Below are positions 43,796 through 52,792 of a stretch of 64,000 nucleotides of DNA, one piece after another. Numbering within the stretch: the first letter of the stretch is position 1; the number at the start of each line of letters is the position of its first letter. The notes beneath the pieces are model-generated. The model searched no databases and had not been told where the DNA came from. It saw only the letters and a program-made list of their open reading frames with translations. The translations under genes and the position numbers were made by a program. Source of the DNA: Carnobacterium_B sp045617425 (lineage in GTDB: Bacteria; Bacillota; Bacilli; Lactobacillales; Carnobacteriaceae); NCBI RefSeq assembly GCF_045617425.1, contig NZ_JAZLIO010000011.1, positions 42,680 through 106,679 on the forward strand, read 5' to 3'.

Positions 43796-45163
43796 TTATT
43801 CAATACGAGGTTTCCATTCTTTAAGAAAGACATCTTGTAAAAAGCTTGTATCATAATCTCCATTAACAAAGCGTTTATCCATTAACAAATCTTCTTGGAA
43901 AAACTGGTTGCTAATAATTCCATCGATAACCATTTCACCTAAAGCACGTTGCATTTTAGCAATGGCTTCAGCACGATTGGCACCTTTGGTAATGATTTTT
44001 GCAATCATTGCATCATAATATGGCGGAATATCTGCTCCAGCAAACATTGCACTATCAACTCTCAATCCATTTCCACCACTCGGCATCAATAAGTATTGAA
44101 TCGTTCCCGGAGAAGGTGCAAAGTTAAAAGCAGGATTTTCAGCATTGATTCGGCATTCAATCGTGTGTCCAGTCAAACGAACATCACTTTGTTGAATTGA
44201 TAACTCTGCTCCGCTTGCAATCAGCAATTGTTCTTTCACAATATCAAATTCAGTAGCCATTTCGGTTACTGGATGTTCAACTTGAATACGAGTGTTCATT
44301 TCCATGAAATAAAACTCTCCATTTTGATCCAATAAAAATTCAATCGTTCCTGCGTTTTTATAACCGACATACTTTGCAGCACGAATAGCTATTTCACCGA
44401 TATTTTTTCGTTGCTCTTCGTTGATTGCTACTGAAGGAGATTCTTCGATTACTTTTTGATTATTGCGTTGCAAAGAGCAATCACGTTCGCCTAAATGGAT
44501 AACGTTTCCGTAATGATCACCTAATAATTGTACCTCAATATGGCGTGCATGTTCAATGATTTTCTCCATATACATTTGGTCATCGCCAAAAGCTGCTTTC
44601 GCCTCGTTTTTTGCACTGTTAAATGCAGCAGCTAAATCTTCGGTTCTTAGGACTTTACGCATCCCTTTACCACCACCACCAGCTGCAGCTTTGACCATTA
44701 CTGGATAACCTAATTGATCTGCCAGTTGTTTAGCTTCATTAGTATCGGTAATGAAACCTTCACTTCCTGGAATAACTGGTACATTTGCTTCAATCATAAG
44801 AGCACGCGCATTCGCTTTATTCCCCATTTGATCAATAGTACCCGCGTCTGGCCCAATGAATGTAACATTCATTTCCTTACACATGGTCGCAAATGTACTA
44901 TTTTCAGATAAGAACCCAAAACCTGGGTGAATCGCTTGAGCATTTGTCACAACCGCTGCACTTAAAATACTTTGCATATTTAAGTAAGAGTCAGTAGCTT
45001 TGGCTGGGCCAATACAAATCGCTTCATCTGCTAATTGCATATGCAAAGCATCACGATCCGCTTCAGAATAAACAGCAACTGTTTTGATTCCCATTTCACG
45101 ACAAGCTCGAATAATGCGAACAGCAATTTCTCCTCGATTGGCAATTAATATCTTATTAAACAT
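43796..45163 (-). CDS. accC: Acetyl-CoA carboxylase, biotin carboxylase subunit
   Basis: Carboxylates the biotin on AccB using ATP and bicarbonate. The start is at the ATG at 45163 (MFNKILIANRGEIAVRIIRA), which follows the fabZ stop by a few bases; an upstream TTG would overlap fabZ. The product is 455 residues. The ATP-grasp domain has VMVKAAAGGGGKGMRKV, HIEVQLLGDHYGNVIHLGER, and the catalytic NAGTIEFLLD and FMEMNTRIQVEHPVTEM. The ribosome binding site is weak, so translation is probably coupled to fabZ. Confidence 0.95.
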   Translation of the reverse strand: MFNKILIANRGEIAVRIIRACREMGIKTVAVYSEADRDALHMQLADEAICIGPAKATDSYLNMQSILSAAVVTNAQAIHPGFGFLSENSTFATMCKEMNVTFIGPDAGTIDQMGNKANARALMIEANVPVIPGSEGFITDTNEAKQLADQLGYPVMVKAAAGGGGKGMRKVLRTEDLAAAFNSAKNEAKAAFGDDQMYMEKIIEHARHIEVQLLGDHYGNVIHLGERDCSLQRNNQKVIEESPSVAINEEQRKNIGEIAIRAAKYVGYKNAGTIEFLLDQNGEFYFMEMNTRIQVEHPVTEMATEFDIVKEQLLIASGAELSIQQSDVRLTGHTIECRINAENPAFNFAPSPGTIQYLLMPSGGNGLRVDSAMFAGADIPPYYDAMIAKIITKGANRAEAIAKMQRALGEMVIDGIISNQFFQEDLLMDKRFVNGDYDTSFLQDVFLKEWKPRIE

Positions 45164-45167
45164 AGGC

Positions 45168-45599
45168 TTATCTACCAATGATGAAAGTTAATTCAGCTTC
45201 ACAAACTTTTTTTCCATCTACGTATGCTACACCTTTTCCGATACCAGCGTAATCTTTCAATTTAACAATGTCGACTTGTAACATCAGTTGGTCACCAGGA
45301 ACAACTTTTTTACGGAATTTCACTTTGTTCATTCCACCTAAGTAAGCTGTTTGCCCTTTAAAACGGTCTAGAGTCAATAGAGGAATCGATCCTGCTTGAG
45401 CTAGTGCTTCTAAAATATATACTCCTGGTAATACAGGTTCACCTGGGAAGTGACCTTGGAATACTTCTTCATTGATCGTTACATTTTTAAGAGCTACAAC
45501 ATGCTCACCTGGAATCATTTCGTCCACACGGTCAATAAAGTAGATTGGATAACGGTTGGGGATTAATTCTTGAATTTCTTTAATATTCATTTTTGTCAT
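45168..45599 (-). CDS. fabZ: 3-hydroxyacyl-ACP dehydratase
   Basis: Hot-dog-fold dehydratase that turns 3-hydroxyacyl-ACP into trans-2-enoyl-ACP; 143 residues. The catalytic pair is His50 in FQGHFPGEPVLPG and Glu64 in YILEALAQAG. The N-terminal IPNRYPIYFIDRVDE is the substrate channel motif. AGGAGG precedes the ATG. Lactobacillales may carry a second, isomerising copy (FabN) that makes unsaturated fatty acids; the sequence alone does not say which this is, though its place inside the acc-fab cluster fits FabZ. Confidence 0.92.
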   Translation of the reverse strand: MTKMNIKEIQELIPNRYPIYFIDRVDEMIPGEHVVALKNVTINEEVFQGHFPGEPVLPGVYILEALAQAGSIPLLTLDRFKGQTAYLGGMNKVKFRKKVVPGDQLMLQVDIVKLKDYAGIGKGVAYVDGKKVCEAELTFIIGR

Positions 45600-45611
45600 T
45601 GGTATTTCCTC

Positions 45612-46100
45612 CTAGGCAATTCTGAACAACGGTTGATTGAATTCAACAACTTGTTCATCTTCTATTAGTATTTCAGTAATCGTTCCATCTACTTCACTTT
45701 TAATTTCATTCATTAATTTCATTGCTTCAACAATACAAAGTGTTTCCCCAACGGTTACTTTATCTCCCACTTTTTTGAAAGCTGGTTGATCAGGTGAAGG
45801 AGAAGTGTAAATTACTCCAACGATTGGAGAATGAACTAGTGCGCCATCAGCAACAGGCTCAGCAATTGGAGCAGATTTGGATACTTCTTCGAAAATAGGA
45901 GAAGAAGTTTGTATATTCTCTTTACGAACGGGTTCGTTAAATCTTGTCTCTGAATCAGTATGAACAGCTTGATTGCTAATGTGTTGGCTAGATGTATTTT
46001 TACTCATACGTAAAGTCACATTATCCATTTGCAAATCAAATTCAGTTAATTCTGATTGATTGACTAGATCAAGAATTTCTTTCACTTGACCAAAATCCAT
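45612..46100 (-). CDS. accB: Biotin carboxyl carrier protein of acetyl-CoA carboxylase
   Basis: Carries the biotin that shuttles CO2 from AccC to AccA/AccD; 162 residues. The biotin attachment site is Lys128 in VEAMKLMNEIKSEVDG. The N-terminal 35 residues (MDFGQVKEILDLVNQSELTE) form the conserved anchor, followed by a Ser/Pro-rich linker to about residue 85. SPIVGVIYTSPSPDQPAFKK contains the thumb region of the biotinyl domain. It is separated from fabF by one base, so tightly linked in translation. Confidence 0.95.
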   Translation of the reverse strand: MDFGQVKEILDLVNQSELTEFDLQMDNVTLRMSKNTSSQHISNQAVHTDSETRFNEPVRKENIQTSSPIFEEVSKSAPIAEPVADGALVHSPIVGVIYTSPSPDQPAFKKVGDKVTVGETLCIVEAMKLMNEIKSEVDGTITEILIEDEQVVEFNQPLFRIA

Positions 46101-46101
46101 T

Positions 46102-47343
46102 TTATTGCCCCTCCCATTTCTTAAAGCATGTTACGGCATTGTGTCCGCCAAAGCCTAAAGAATTGTTTAGTGTATATTTTAGATCTGCTTCACGTCCAAC
46201 GTTAGGAATGTAATCCAAATCGCACGCTTCGTCTGGAACTTGAAGTCCGATAGTCGGAGGTAAGAAACCATCTTGAAGTGCTTTCACACATGCTACTGCT
46301 TCAATGGCTCCTGCAGCACCTAATAAGTGTCCTGTCATACTTTTCGTACTTGAAATAGCAACATTTTTAGCCTCATCGCCAAATGCATATTTAATAGCCA
46401 TTGTTTCAGCAGAATCATTTGCTCCAGTACTCGTTCCATGAGCATTGATATAGCCGACATCAGCAGGTGTTATACCAGCTTCAGTCATTGCGTCTTGCAT
46501 TGCACGACCTGCGCCACTTCCGTCTGGTGTTGGTGCAGTCATATGATAACCATCACCTGTAGAACCGTAACCAACGATTTCAGCATAGATTGTTGCTCCA
46601 CGTTCTAAAGCATGGTCTAGTCTTTCAAGCATCAATACAGCTGCGCCTTCACCCATAACAAAACCAGTACGTTCTTTGTCAAAAGGAATTGAGGCACGAT
46701 CAGGATCTGTACTTGTTGATAGAGCCGTTAATGCAGCAAAACCAGAAATACCGATCTCGTTGATCGTACCTTCTGCTCCTCCAGCAAGAATCACATCTGA
46801 GTAACCATGTTTAATATTACGGTAAGCTTCTCCAATAGAATTATTTCCAGAAGCACAAGCTGTTACGATAGACGTATTGATGCCTTTAGTCCCAATAGCG
46901 ATTGAAATATTCCCAGCGGCCATATTACCGATTGCCATCGGTACGAAGAAAGGTGCTACACGCTGAGGTCCTTTTGTGTTCATCTTAATGATTTGCTCTT
47001 GCATAGCGTTCAATCCACCGATACCAGAACCAACAATAACACCAAAACGGTTCATATCTGTTTTTTCACGATCAATACCACTTTCTTCTACAGCTTGTAC
47101 AGCTGCTGCGACACCATATCTTGAAAATTCGTCCATACGTTTTGAAATTTTACGTGGCATATAGTTTGTTGCATCAAATTCTTTCAATTCACCAGCAACG
47201 GTTATACCTGTCTCCGTTGCATCAAATTTTGTAATAGGAGCAATACCATTTTTTCCAGCTTTAAGCCCATTCCAAAATTCATCAACTGTATTTCCTAAAG
47301 GTGTCACAGCACCCATTCCAGTAATTACTACACGATTCGTCAT
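46102..47343 (-). CDS. fabF: 3-oxoacyl-ACP synthase II
   Basis: Elongates acyl-ACP with malonyl-ACP; 413 residues. The thiolase-fold catalytic triad is complete: Cys163 in VTACASGNNSIG, one histidine in INAHGTSTGANDSAE and the second in KSMTGHLLGAAGAIEA. The start MTNRVVITGMGAVTPLGNTV is typical, with AAGGAGG upstream. As the main elongation condensing enzyme of this cluster it also sets the membrane chain length with FabZ. Confidence 0.96.
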   Translation of the reverse strand: MTNRVVITGMGAVTPLGNTVDEFWNGLKAGKNGIAPITKFDATETGITVAGELKEFDATNYMPRKISKRMDEFSRYGVAAAVQAVEESGIDREKTDMNRFGVIVGSGIGGLNAMQEQIIKMNTKGPQRVAPFFVPMAIGNMAAGNISIAIGTKGINTSIVTACASGNNSIGEAYRNIKHGYSDVILAGGAEGTINEIGISGFAALTALSTSTDPDRASIPFDKERTGFVMGEGAAVLMLERLDHALERGATIYAEIVGYGSTGDGYHMTAPTPDGSGAGRAMQDAMTEAGITPADVGYINAHGTSTGANDSAETMAIKYAFGDEAKNVAISSTKSMTGHLLGAAGAIEAVACVKALQDGFLPPTIGLQVPDEACDLDYIPNVGREADLKYTLNNSLGFGGHNAVTCFKKWEGQ

Positions 47344-47358
47344 TGTTTTTCCTCCTTT

Positions 47359-48096
47359 TTAACCATTCATAACCATTCCGCCATCTACATTGATGACTTG
47401 ACCTGTAATGTATTTATTTTCACTTAAGAACACTGCGGCTCTCGCAACATCTTCTACGCTACCTAAATGTTTCAATGGTATTTGACTAACCGCTTGTTCT
47501 TTCATCTTATCAGACAATACATCGGTCATTTCTGTATCAATAAAACCTGGAGCAATAGCATTTACGGTAATTCCTCTAGTAGCTAGCTCTCTTGCAGCAG
47601 ATTTTGTTAACCCTACAACACCAGCTTTACTTGCAGCATAATTTGCTTGTCCAACATTTCCAACAAGTCCAACTACACTCGCCATGTTAATAATCGTTCC
47701 ACTCTTTTGTTTTAGCATAACTTTAGATGCATGACGAATCGTATTAAAAGTTCCTTTTAAGTTAACTGAAATCGTTTGGTCAAAGTCTTCTTCTGACATC
47801 CTCATTAAAAGCATATCGTTTGTGATACCCGCATTGTTCACTAAGATATCAATGCTTCCAAAAACTTCTTTTGATTCTTCAATCAGTTGTTTAGCAAAAT
47901 CAAAATCACTAACGTCTCCTAAAATAGTATGCGTTTTAACACCGTAACCTTCTATTTCGCTGATCAATTCTTCAGAGATAGGTTTGCGTCCATTTAAAAC
48001 AACGTTTGCTCCAGCTTTTGCAAATTCTACAGCCACTGCTTTTCCAATACCTCTTGAACTACCTGTAACAATAACGGTTTGATCTTTTAAAGTCAT
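47359..48096 (-). CDS. fabG: 3-oxoacyl-ACP reductase
   Basis: NADPH-dependent SDR that reduces 3-oxoacyl-ACP; 245 residues. TGSSRGIGKAVAVEF binds the cofactor, NNAGITNDMLLMRM is the conserved loop, and the catalytic Ser, Tyr and Lys lie in INMASVVGLVGN and YAASKAGVVGLTKS. The C-terminal INVDGGMVMNG is typical of FabG. It lies between fabD and fabF, the standard order. Confidence 0.95.
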   Translation of the reverse strand: MTLKDQTVIVTGSSRGIGKAVAVEFAKAGANVVLNGRKPISEELISEIEGYGVKTHTILGDVSDFDFAKQLIEESKEVFGSIDILVNNAGITNDMLLMRMSEEDFDQTISVNLKGTFNTIRHASKVMLKQKSGTIINMASVVGLVGNVGQANYAASKAGVVGLTKSAARELATRGITVNAIAPGFIDTEMTDVLSDKMKEQAVSQIPLKHLGSVEDVARAAVFLSENKYITGQVINVDGGMVMNG

Positions 48097-48117
48097 GTGC
48101 TCATTCCTTTTAATGTA

Positions 48118-49062
48118 CTAGGCCGGAGCGTTCAACTCAGCCAGTTTATTTACCGTTTTTTCTAAAGACCTTTCATTTTCAACATTTAAAATAGTCACCG
48201 TTTTATCGATTTTCTTGATAAAACTGCTTAATGTCTTACCAGGACCTACTTCTATAAAAGTGTCAACGCCCATATCAATCATCGTTCTTACACTATCTTC
48301 CCAATAAACAGGAGACATCACTTGTTTCACCATCATTGTTTTTATTTGCTCTTTGTCTTCAAAGACCTTAGCAATGGTGTTGCTAATGACAGGGAGTTCA
48401 GAATCATGAATTGAAACAGATTTAAGTGCTTCTTCTAATTGAATCGACGCAGGCGCTAATAGCTGTGTATGAAATGGTCCACTGACTTGCAAAGGAACCA
48501 CTCGTTTCGCTCCTCTTTCAAGAAGTAGTTCTCCTGCTTTTTCTACAGCTGCTTTAAGACCAGCAATAGCAATCTGTCCAGGCATATTATAGTTAGCAGG
48601 AGAAACAATACCAAGTACACTTGCTTCATTACAAGCGTCAATGATTGTTTGACGATCCGTTCCCATGATGGCACTCATCGCACCTTTTCCGAGAGGAACA
48701 GCATCAGTCATGTATTGCCCTCTTTTTTTAACCAATTTAACAGCGTCTTCAAAAGATAGTACATTCGCTTTTACAAACGCACTGTACTCTCCTAGACTTA
48801 AACCAGCTACAACTTCAGGATGAATCCCTTTTTCTTTTAACAATGCGTCTATAGCCAAACTGACAGTAAGAATAGCAGGCTGAGTATAAGTTGTTTGGTT
48901 CAACAAATCATTTTCTTCAAAGCAAAGCTCAGCCATATCGATATTTAAAGACTGTCCAGCTTGATCAAAAACTTCTCGAACTACACTATACTTTTCATAC
49001 AAGTCTTGCCCCATACCAAAGTATTGAGCGCCTTGTCCACTATATACAAAGGCAATTTTCAT
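48118..49062 (-). CDS. fabD: Malonyl-CoA:ACP transacylase
   Basis: Loads malonyl groups onto ACP; 314 residues. The catalytic Ser89 lies in GLSLGEYSAF and the partner histidine in SGPFHTQLLAPA. YSGQGAQYFGMGQDLYEKY opens the protein. The start follows AAGGAG. A terminator hairpin sits between fabK and this gene, so the fabD-to-accA part may have a reduced transcript level or its own promoter; I could not find a convincing one. Confidence 0.95.
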   Translation of the reverse strand: MKIAFVYSGQGAQYFGMGQDLYEKYSVVREVFDQAGQSLNIDMAELCFEENDLLNQTTYTQPAILTVSLAIDALLKEKGIHPEVVAGLSLGEYSAFVKANVLSFEDAVKLVKKRGQYMTDAVPLGKGAMSAIMGTDRQTIIDACNEASVLGIVSPANYNMPGQIAIAGLKAAVEKAGELLLERGAKRVVPLQVSGPFHTQLLAPASIQLEEALKSVSIHDSELPVISNTIAKVFEDKEQIKTMMVKQVMSPVYWEDSVRTMIDMGVDTFIEVGPGKTLSSFIKKIDKTVTILNVENERSLEKTVNKLAELNAPA

Positions 49063-49147
49063 AAGGTTTTTTCTCCTTTAATACTGTAATTTGTCTATAA
49101 AAAAAATCATCCATGCTCTATACATTTAATCAATAAGAGAAATAATC

Positions 49148-49205
49148 GAAAAAAAAACTAGAAAAACTATCTGAAGCGAAAAGACCTCCTTTTAGCTTTC
49201 TAGTT
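49148..49205 (-). terminator. Terminator inside the fab cluster, after fabK
   Basis: AACTAGAAA pairs with TTTCTAGTT, with an inner GC-AAAAG/CTTTT-GC helix. A run of eight T residues follows on the minus strand. It lies between fabK and fabD, in the middle of the cluster. Confidence 0.7.
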
Positions 49206-49225
49206 ATTTTTTACCTAAGTTCACC

Positions 49226-50185
49226 TTATTTTAAAATGAGGTTGGCTTGTTCTTTTATTACTTCTTGATATTCATGCATTAATTCTTGGATGATTTCATG
49301 ACTACTTTGTTCTTTATTCACTAATCCAGCACTTTGACCAGACATAAATGATCCAGTTTCTTTATCGCCATCTATGACAGCTCGTCTCAAAGCACCTGTT
49401 CCAAGTTCTTCCAAACGATTAAAATCTGGTTTTTCATCACTTGTGATGTCTTTTTCAATTTTTAAGTATTGACGAGTTAGTTTGTTACGTAGGACACGTA
49501 CTGGATGACCAGTAATCTGACCAGTAACTACAGTATCAATATCTTTTGCTTTTAATATGGCATCTTTGAAATTTTGATGAACAGTACTTTCGTGTGCAAC
49601 AACAAAACGTGTTCCTAACTGAACAGCTGAAGCGCCTAACATAAAAGCAGCTGCAACACCACGTCCATCAGCAATACCTCCTGCAGCAATGACTGGAACA
49701 GAGACAGTATCAACCACTTGTGGCACTAAGTTCATAGTAGTTGTTTTACCAATATGACCACCAGCTTCCATACCTTCACAAATGATTGCATCTGCTCCTT
49801 CATTTACCATGCGTCGTGCTAAAGCAACTGAAGCAACTACTGGGATAACTACTGTACCCGCATTTTTAAACTGGCTCATGTATCTTCCAGGACTACCAGC
49901 ACCAGTCGTTACAACTTTAACCTGTTCTTCGCAAACTACTTTAACAACATCATCTACATAAGGTGATGTTAACAAAACGTTGATACCGAAAGGTTTGTCT
50001 GTTAAACTTTTTGTTTCTCTAATCAGTTCTCGCACAATTTCACTTGAAGCATATCCACAAGCTAATATTCCTAGACCGCCAGCATTTGAAACTGCACTCA
50101 CTAAACTAGGATTAGCAACCCAAGACATTGCGCCTTGTATAATAGGGTATTTGATTCCAAGTTTTTCAATTAATTCAGACTGCAT
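49226..50185 (-). CDS. fabK: Enoyl-ACP reductase II (FabK)
   Basis: FMN-dependent enoyl-ACP reductase, 319 residues, in place of FabI. The TIM-barrel nitronate monooxygenase-like motifs are KYPIIQGAMSWVANPSLVSA, NAGGLGILACGYAS, CEGMEAGGHIGK and PVIAAGGIADGRGVAAAFMLGA, which contact FMN. Its place after acpP matches fabK of Streptococcus and Enterococcus. FabK enzymes are naturally insensitive to triclosan, so the organism should rely on a FabK-type last step; a second FabI elsewhere cannot be excluded. Confidence 0.94.
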   Translation of the reverse strand: MQSELIEKLGIKYPIIQGAMSWVANPSLVSAVSNAGGLGILACGYASSEIVRELIRETKSLTDKPFGINVLLTSPYVDDVVKVVCEEQVKVVTTGAGSPGRYMSQFKNAGTVVIPVVASVALARRMVNEGADAIICEGMEAGGHIGKTTTMNLVPQVVDTVSVPVIAAGGIADGRGVAAAFMLGASAVQLGTRFVVAHESTVHQNFKDAILKAKDIDTVVTGQITGHPVRVLRNKLTRQYLKIEKDITSDEKPDFNRLEELGTGALRRAVIDGDKETGSFMSGQSAGLVNKEQSSHEIIQELMHEYQEVIKEQANLILK

Positions 50186-50210
50186 ACAGTACCTGCTTTC
50201 TTATGGGTGC

Positions 50211-50441
50211 TTATTTTTTAGCTAGTTCAACTTCAACAAAAGTTACGATATCTTGAACAGTTGTTAAGCCTTCTTCAGATTCAATTTTAATATCAAATTC
50301 GTCTTCAATATCATTGATGATTTGGAATAAGTCTAAGCTATCTGCTTCTAAATCTTCACGGAAGTTTGTTTCTAATTGTACTTCTTCTTCCTCTTTGTCT
50401 AATTGGTCCACGATAATTGCTTGAATTTTTTCGAATGTCAT
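50211..50441 (-). CDS. acpP: Acyl carrier protein
   Basis: 76 residues, strongly acidic. The phosphopantetheine attachment serine is Ser35 in LEADSLDLFQIINDIEDEF. The first residues MTFEKIQAIIVDQLDKEEEE match other ACPs. GGAGG precedes the ATG. It lies between fabH and fabK, as expected for the carrier protein of fatty acid synthesis rather than one for lipoteichoic acid (DltC). Confidence 0.95.
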   Translation of the reverse strand: MTFEKIQAIIVDQLDKEEEEVQLETNFREDLEADSLDLFQIINDIEDEFDIKIESEEGLTTVQDIVTFVEVELAKK

Positions 50442-50515
50442 TTTGTAATTCCTCCATTATAGTTGTTTTTATTTTTGCTTATTTTTTTAAGCCTAAGCGG
50501 GCTAGTATAACCTCT

Positions 50516-51496
50516 TTAAAGTTGAATAAGCATGGAACCCCATGTGAGTCCTCCACCAAATCCAGTAAGAACGATTTTTTTCTTGCTTCCCAAAACTAAA
50601 TCTCCATTTGTTATAAGTTCATCTAACAAGATTGGAATACTTGCAGCAGAAGTATTGCCATATTCAGCAATATTTGTTGCGAATGTTTCAACTGGCATTT
50701 TTAGTTTTTTTGCAATAGCTTTTAAAATACGATAATTTGCTTGATGAGCAACAATACAGTCTATCTCTTCAAGAGTATAATTTGAAGATTCCACAACAGT
50801 TCGAATACTTTCAGGAACACTCCGAATAGCAAAATCGAAAATTGATCTTCCGTCCATCTGAAGAAACTCATTCTTAGAATTTTCTTTTGTATGAAAATTC
50901 GTAACCAAGTGACTACCAGCTGTAAGGGATTCTCCACGGCTCCCGTCAGAATGGATATCTTCTCCTAAAAAGCTGTTTTCTGTTTCTGTTGCACCCAGCA
51001 ATACGCCTCCAGCACCATCACCGAACAAAACTGCTGTACTTCGATCCTGCCAATCTATGATTTTTGACATGACCTCTCCGCCAAGAACTAACCCATATTG
51101 GAAAGTGCCACTTCGAATCAACTTCTCAGCGATTGATAAAGCATAAATGAAACCAGAACATGCTGCATTTACATCAAAAGCCATGATAGGATTTGCGCCT
51201 ATATAATCTTGTACTAAACAAGCTGTTGAAGGACTTAACCCATCTGGAGTCATTGTCGCTACAATAATAAAATCTATTTCTTTAGCAGAAATACCTGTTT
51301 TTTCAAGAATATCCATTGCGGCTTTGCCACAAAGAACTGAAGTGTTTTCACCCTCACTAATGTGACGCGTTTCTATACCTGTACGAGTTCTAATCCATTC
51401 ATCATTGGTGTCCATCATTTTTTCTAGCATCGCATTGGAAACTACTTTATGTGGAGTGTAACTTCCAGCACCCATAATTTTTGCCTTCATTAGCAT
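50516..51496 (-). CDS. fabH: 3-oxoacyl-ACP synthase III
   Basis: Starts chain synthesis by condensing acetyl-CoA or a branched primer with malonyl-ACP; 326 residues. The triad is Cys113 in VNAACSGFIYALS, a histidine in IVAHQANYRI and an asparagine in EYGNTSAASIPI. Translation could begin at ATG 51496 or two codons later at 51490; neither has a strong ribosome binding site, and the fabT stop is 13 nt upstream. The start is therefore uncertain, the identity is not. Confidence 0.94.
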   Translation of the reverse strand: MLMKAKIMGAGSYTPHKVVSNAMLEKMMDTNDEWIRTRTGIETRHISEGENTSVLCGKAAMDILEKTGISAKEIDFIIVATMTPDGLSPSTACLVQDYIGANPIMAFDVNAACSGFIYALSIAEKLIRSGTFQYGLVLGGEVMSKIIDWQDRSTAVLFGDGAGGVLLGATETENSFLGEDIHSDGSRGESLTAGSHLVTNFHTKENSKNEFLQMDGRSIFDFAIRSVPESIRTVVESSNYTLEEIDCIVAHQANYRILKAIAKKLKMPVETFATNIAEYGNTSAASIPILLDELITNGDLVLGSKKKIVLTGFGGGLTWGSMLIQL

Positions 51497-51508
51497 TCAA
51501 CTCTGTTC

Positions 51509-51958
51509 TTATAAATTATTTTTCGTGCGGTCTAAGAAAATATGAAGGTTTTTTAAGCCTTTGATCAACATTTCTGCGTCTTCTCGGTTTAAGCCTTCTA
51601 ACGTCTCTTTAACCATATCTCGATGAAACTTGTCATGAAGACGATAAAGCAATCGGCCTTTTTTAGTTAAGCCCAACTTAACGACTCTACGATCATTATC
51701 ATTTCGAATGCGTTCAACGTATCCTTTTTTCACTAAGTTATTAACAGAAACAGTTAATGTTCCTACAGTAACCGAAAGCTTTTTTGAAACTTCAGTTGTC
51801 GTATGAATACCATACATGCCAATAGCTTCAATCGTATGCATTTCTTTTATTGAGATATCTTTAAATGTGCTACTTTGAAGAGCACCTTCTTCAATTATCA
51901 GAATTTCATTAAATATCGTTACCAAGTAAGAATTAATTTCAGGAATTAATTCGTCCAC
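51509..51958 (-). CDS. fabT: MarR family regulator of fatty acid synthesis
   Basis: 149 residues. Represses the fab genes when long-chain acyl-ACP is present. The MarR winged helix reads STFKDISIKEMHTIEAIGMY, then TTEVSKKLSVTVGTLTVSVN with the wing GYVERIRNDNDRRVVKLGLT. The start is GTG with GGAGGAG upstream. The location as first gene of the cluster, with three inverted repeats of TTTGA-N3-TCAAA upstream, is what identifies it as FabT rather than another MarR protein. The boxes overlap the candidate promoter. Confidence 0.92.
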   Translation of the reverse strand: MDELIPEINSYLVTIFNEILIIEEGALQSSTFKDISIKEMHTIEAIGMYGIHTTTEVSKKLSVTVGTLTVSVNNLVKKGYVERIRNDNDRRVVKLGLTKKGRLLYRLHDKFHRDMVKETLEGLNREDAEMLIKGLKNLHIFLDRTKNNL

Positions 51959-52001
51959 ACCAACTCCTCCGTTCTTTCAAATTAGCAATTAAGTTAATTA
52001 C

Positions 52002-52014
52002 TTTGAACATCAAA
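52002..52014. promoter_or_regulatory. FabT box 1
   Basis: TTTGA-ACA-TCAAA, a perfect 5-bp inverted repeat like the FabT operators of streptococci. It is the closest to fabT. Confidence 0.75.
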
Positions 52015-52017
52015 TTG

Positions 52018-52030
52018 TTTGACCATCAAA
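52018..52030. promoter_or_regulatory. FabT box 2
   Basis: TTTGA-CCA-TCAAA, 16 bp from box 1 centre to centre. Together they could bind two FabT dimers side by side over the promoter. Confidence 0.75.
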
Positions 52031-52133
52031 CTATATTATTTTTTAGTGAAAGTGTCAAGAATAAATATATTATTATTTTCATTTTATTGATTAAAACCTT
52101 TTAATACCAATGTCTATATGTCTTAAAAATTAT

Positions 52134-52146
52134 TTTGAATATCAAA
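52134..52146. promoter_or_regulatory. FabT box 3 (distal)
   Basis: TTTGA-ATA-TCAAA, about 116 bp further upstream, near the terminator of the DUF2187 gene. It could be a second binding site that allows looping, or a chance repeat. Confidence 0.5.
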
Positions 52147-52231
52147 GTAATTTTTTTAAAAACATAAAAACTTCATTTTAAGAACTCATGAAAAATTCTT
52201 ATTTCCAACTTATTTCAGGGAAATTTACAAC

Positions 52232-52269
52232 AAAAAAAGAGTTGAGACATTTTGTCTCAACTCTTTTTT
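52232..52269 (-). terminator. DUF2187 gene terminator
   Basis: A stem of about 17 bp (AAAAAAGAGTTGAGACA and its complement) with a 3-nt loop lies just beyond the stop of the DUF2187 gene. Confidence 0.9.
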
Positions 52270-52270
52270 G

Positions 52271-52615
52271 TTATTCTGTTTCACTAGATACAAATTCTTC
52301 AATATCTTTAAAGTTAACAATGGTTTTACTTTCCATTATATCCTTCATTTTATCAGAAGATTTATCCCAATAGATTTCTACAACGGCACTATTATTCAAT
52401 AATTTGATGATTGTTCCAGCCATTTTTTCGTCTCGGAATGAAAAAATAATTCTATCTCCTACATCTGGTCTAAATGAAGCTTTTATTTCGTCAATGATCA
52501 CGATTGCTTCGTCATATGGCACGCCTAAAAGGGTCGCAATTCTTGATTTGCTGGCACCTTTTCGAAGTTCAACTTCTACTAAAGATTGAATTTCTTCGGT
52601 AATAACTTTCCCCAT
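52271..52615 (-). CDS. DUF2187 (YkvS-like) protein
   Basis: 114 residues. The C-terminal half has a KOW-like beta pattern VGDRIIFSFRDEKMAGTIIK followed by NNSAVVEIYW, which matches the DUF2187 family of small Firmicutes proteins. The N-terminal half is helical and could be a small helix-turn-helix (SLVEVELRKGASKSRIATLL). KOW-like folds often bind RNA or ribosomal partners; no function is shown. GGGGAT precedes the ATG. Confidence 0.65.
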   Translation of the reverse strand: MGKVITEEIQSLVEVELRKGASKSRIATLLGVPYDEAIVIIDEIKASFRPDVGDRIIFSFRDEKMAGTIIKLLNNSAVVEIYWDKSSDKMKDIMESKTIVNFKDIEEFVSSETE

Positions 52616-52792
52616 GTAAATCCCCTCATTTCTTTGGTTCTTAATTTGAGCGTATTCCAGTAAATTGTTCTGCTAAAAATGATTATACCATATTTTAGCA
52701 ATAAAATGAAGTACTAGTACGCAAGAGTCTTTACATTTGATCTTAAACCTAGAAAAGTCGGTGCTGCTTTCGTACCAATAATCTTGTTATTT

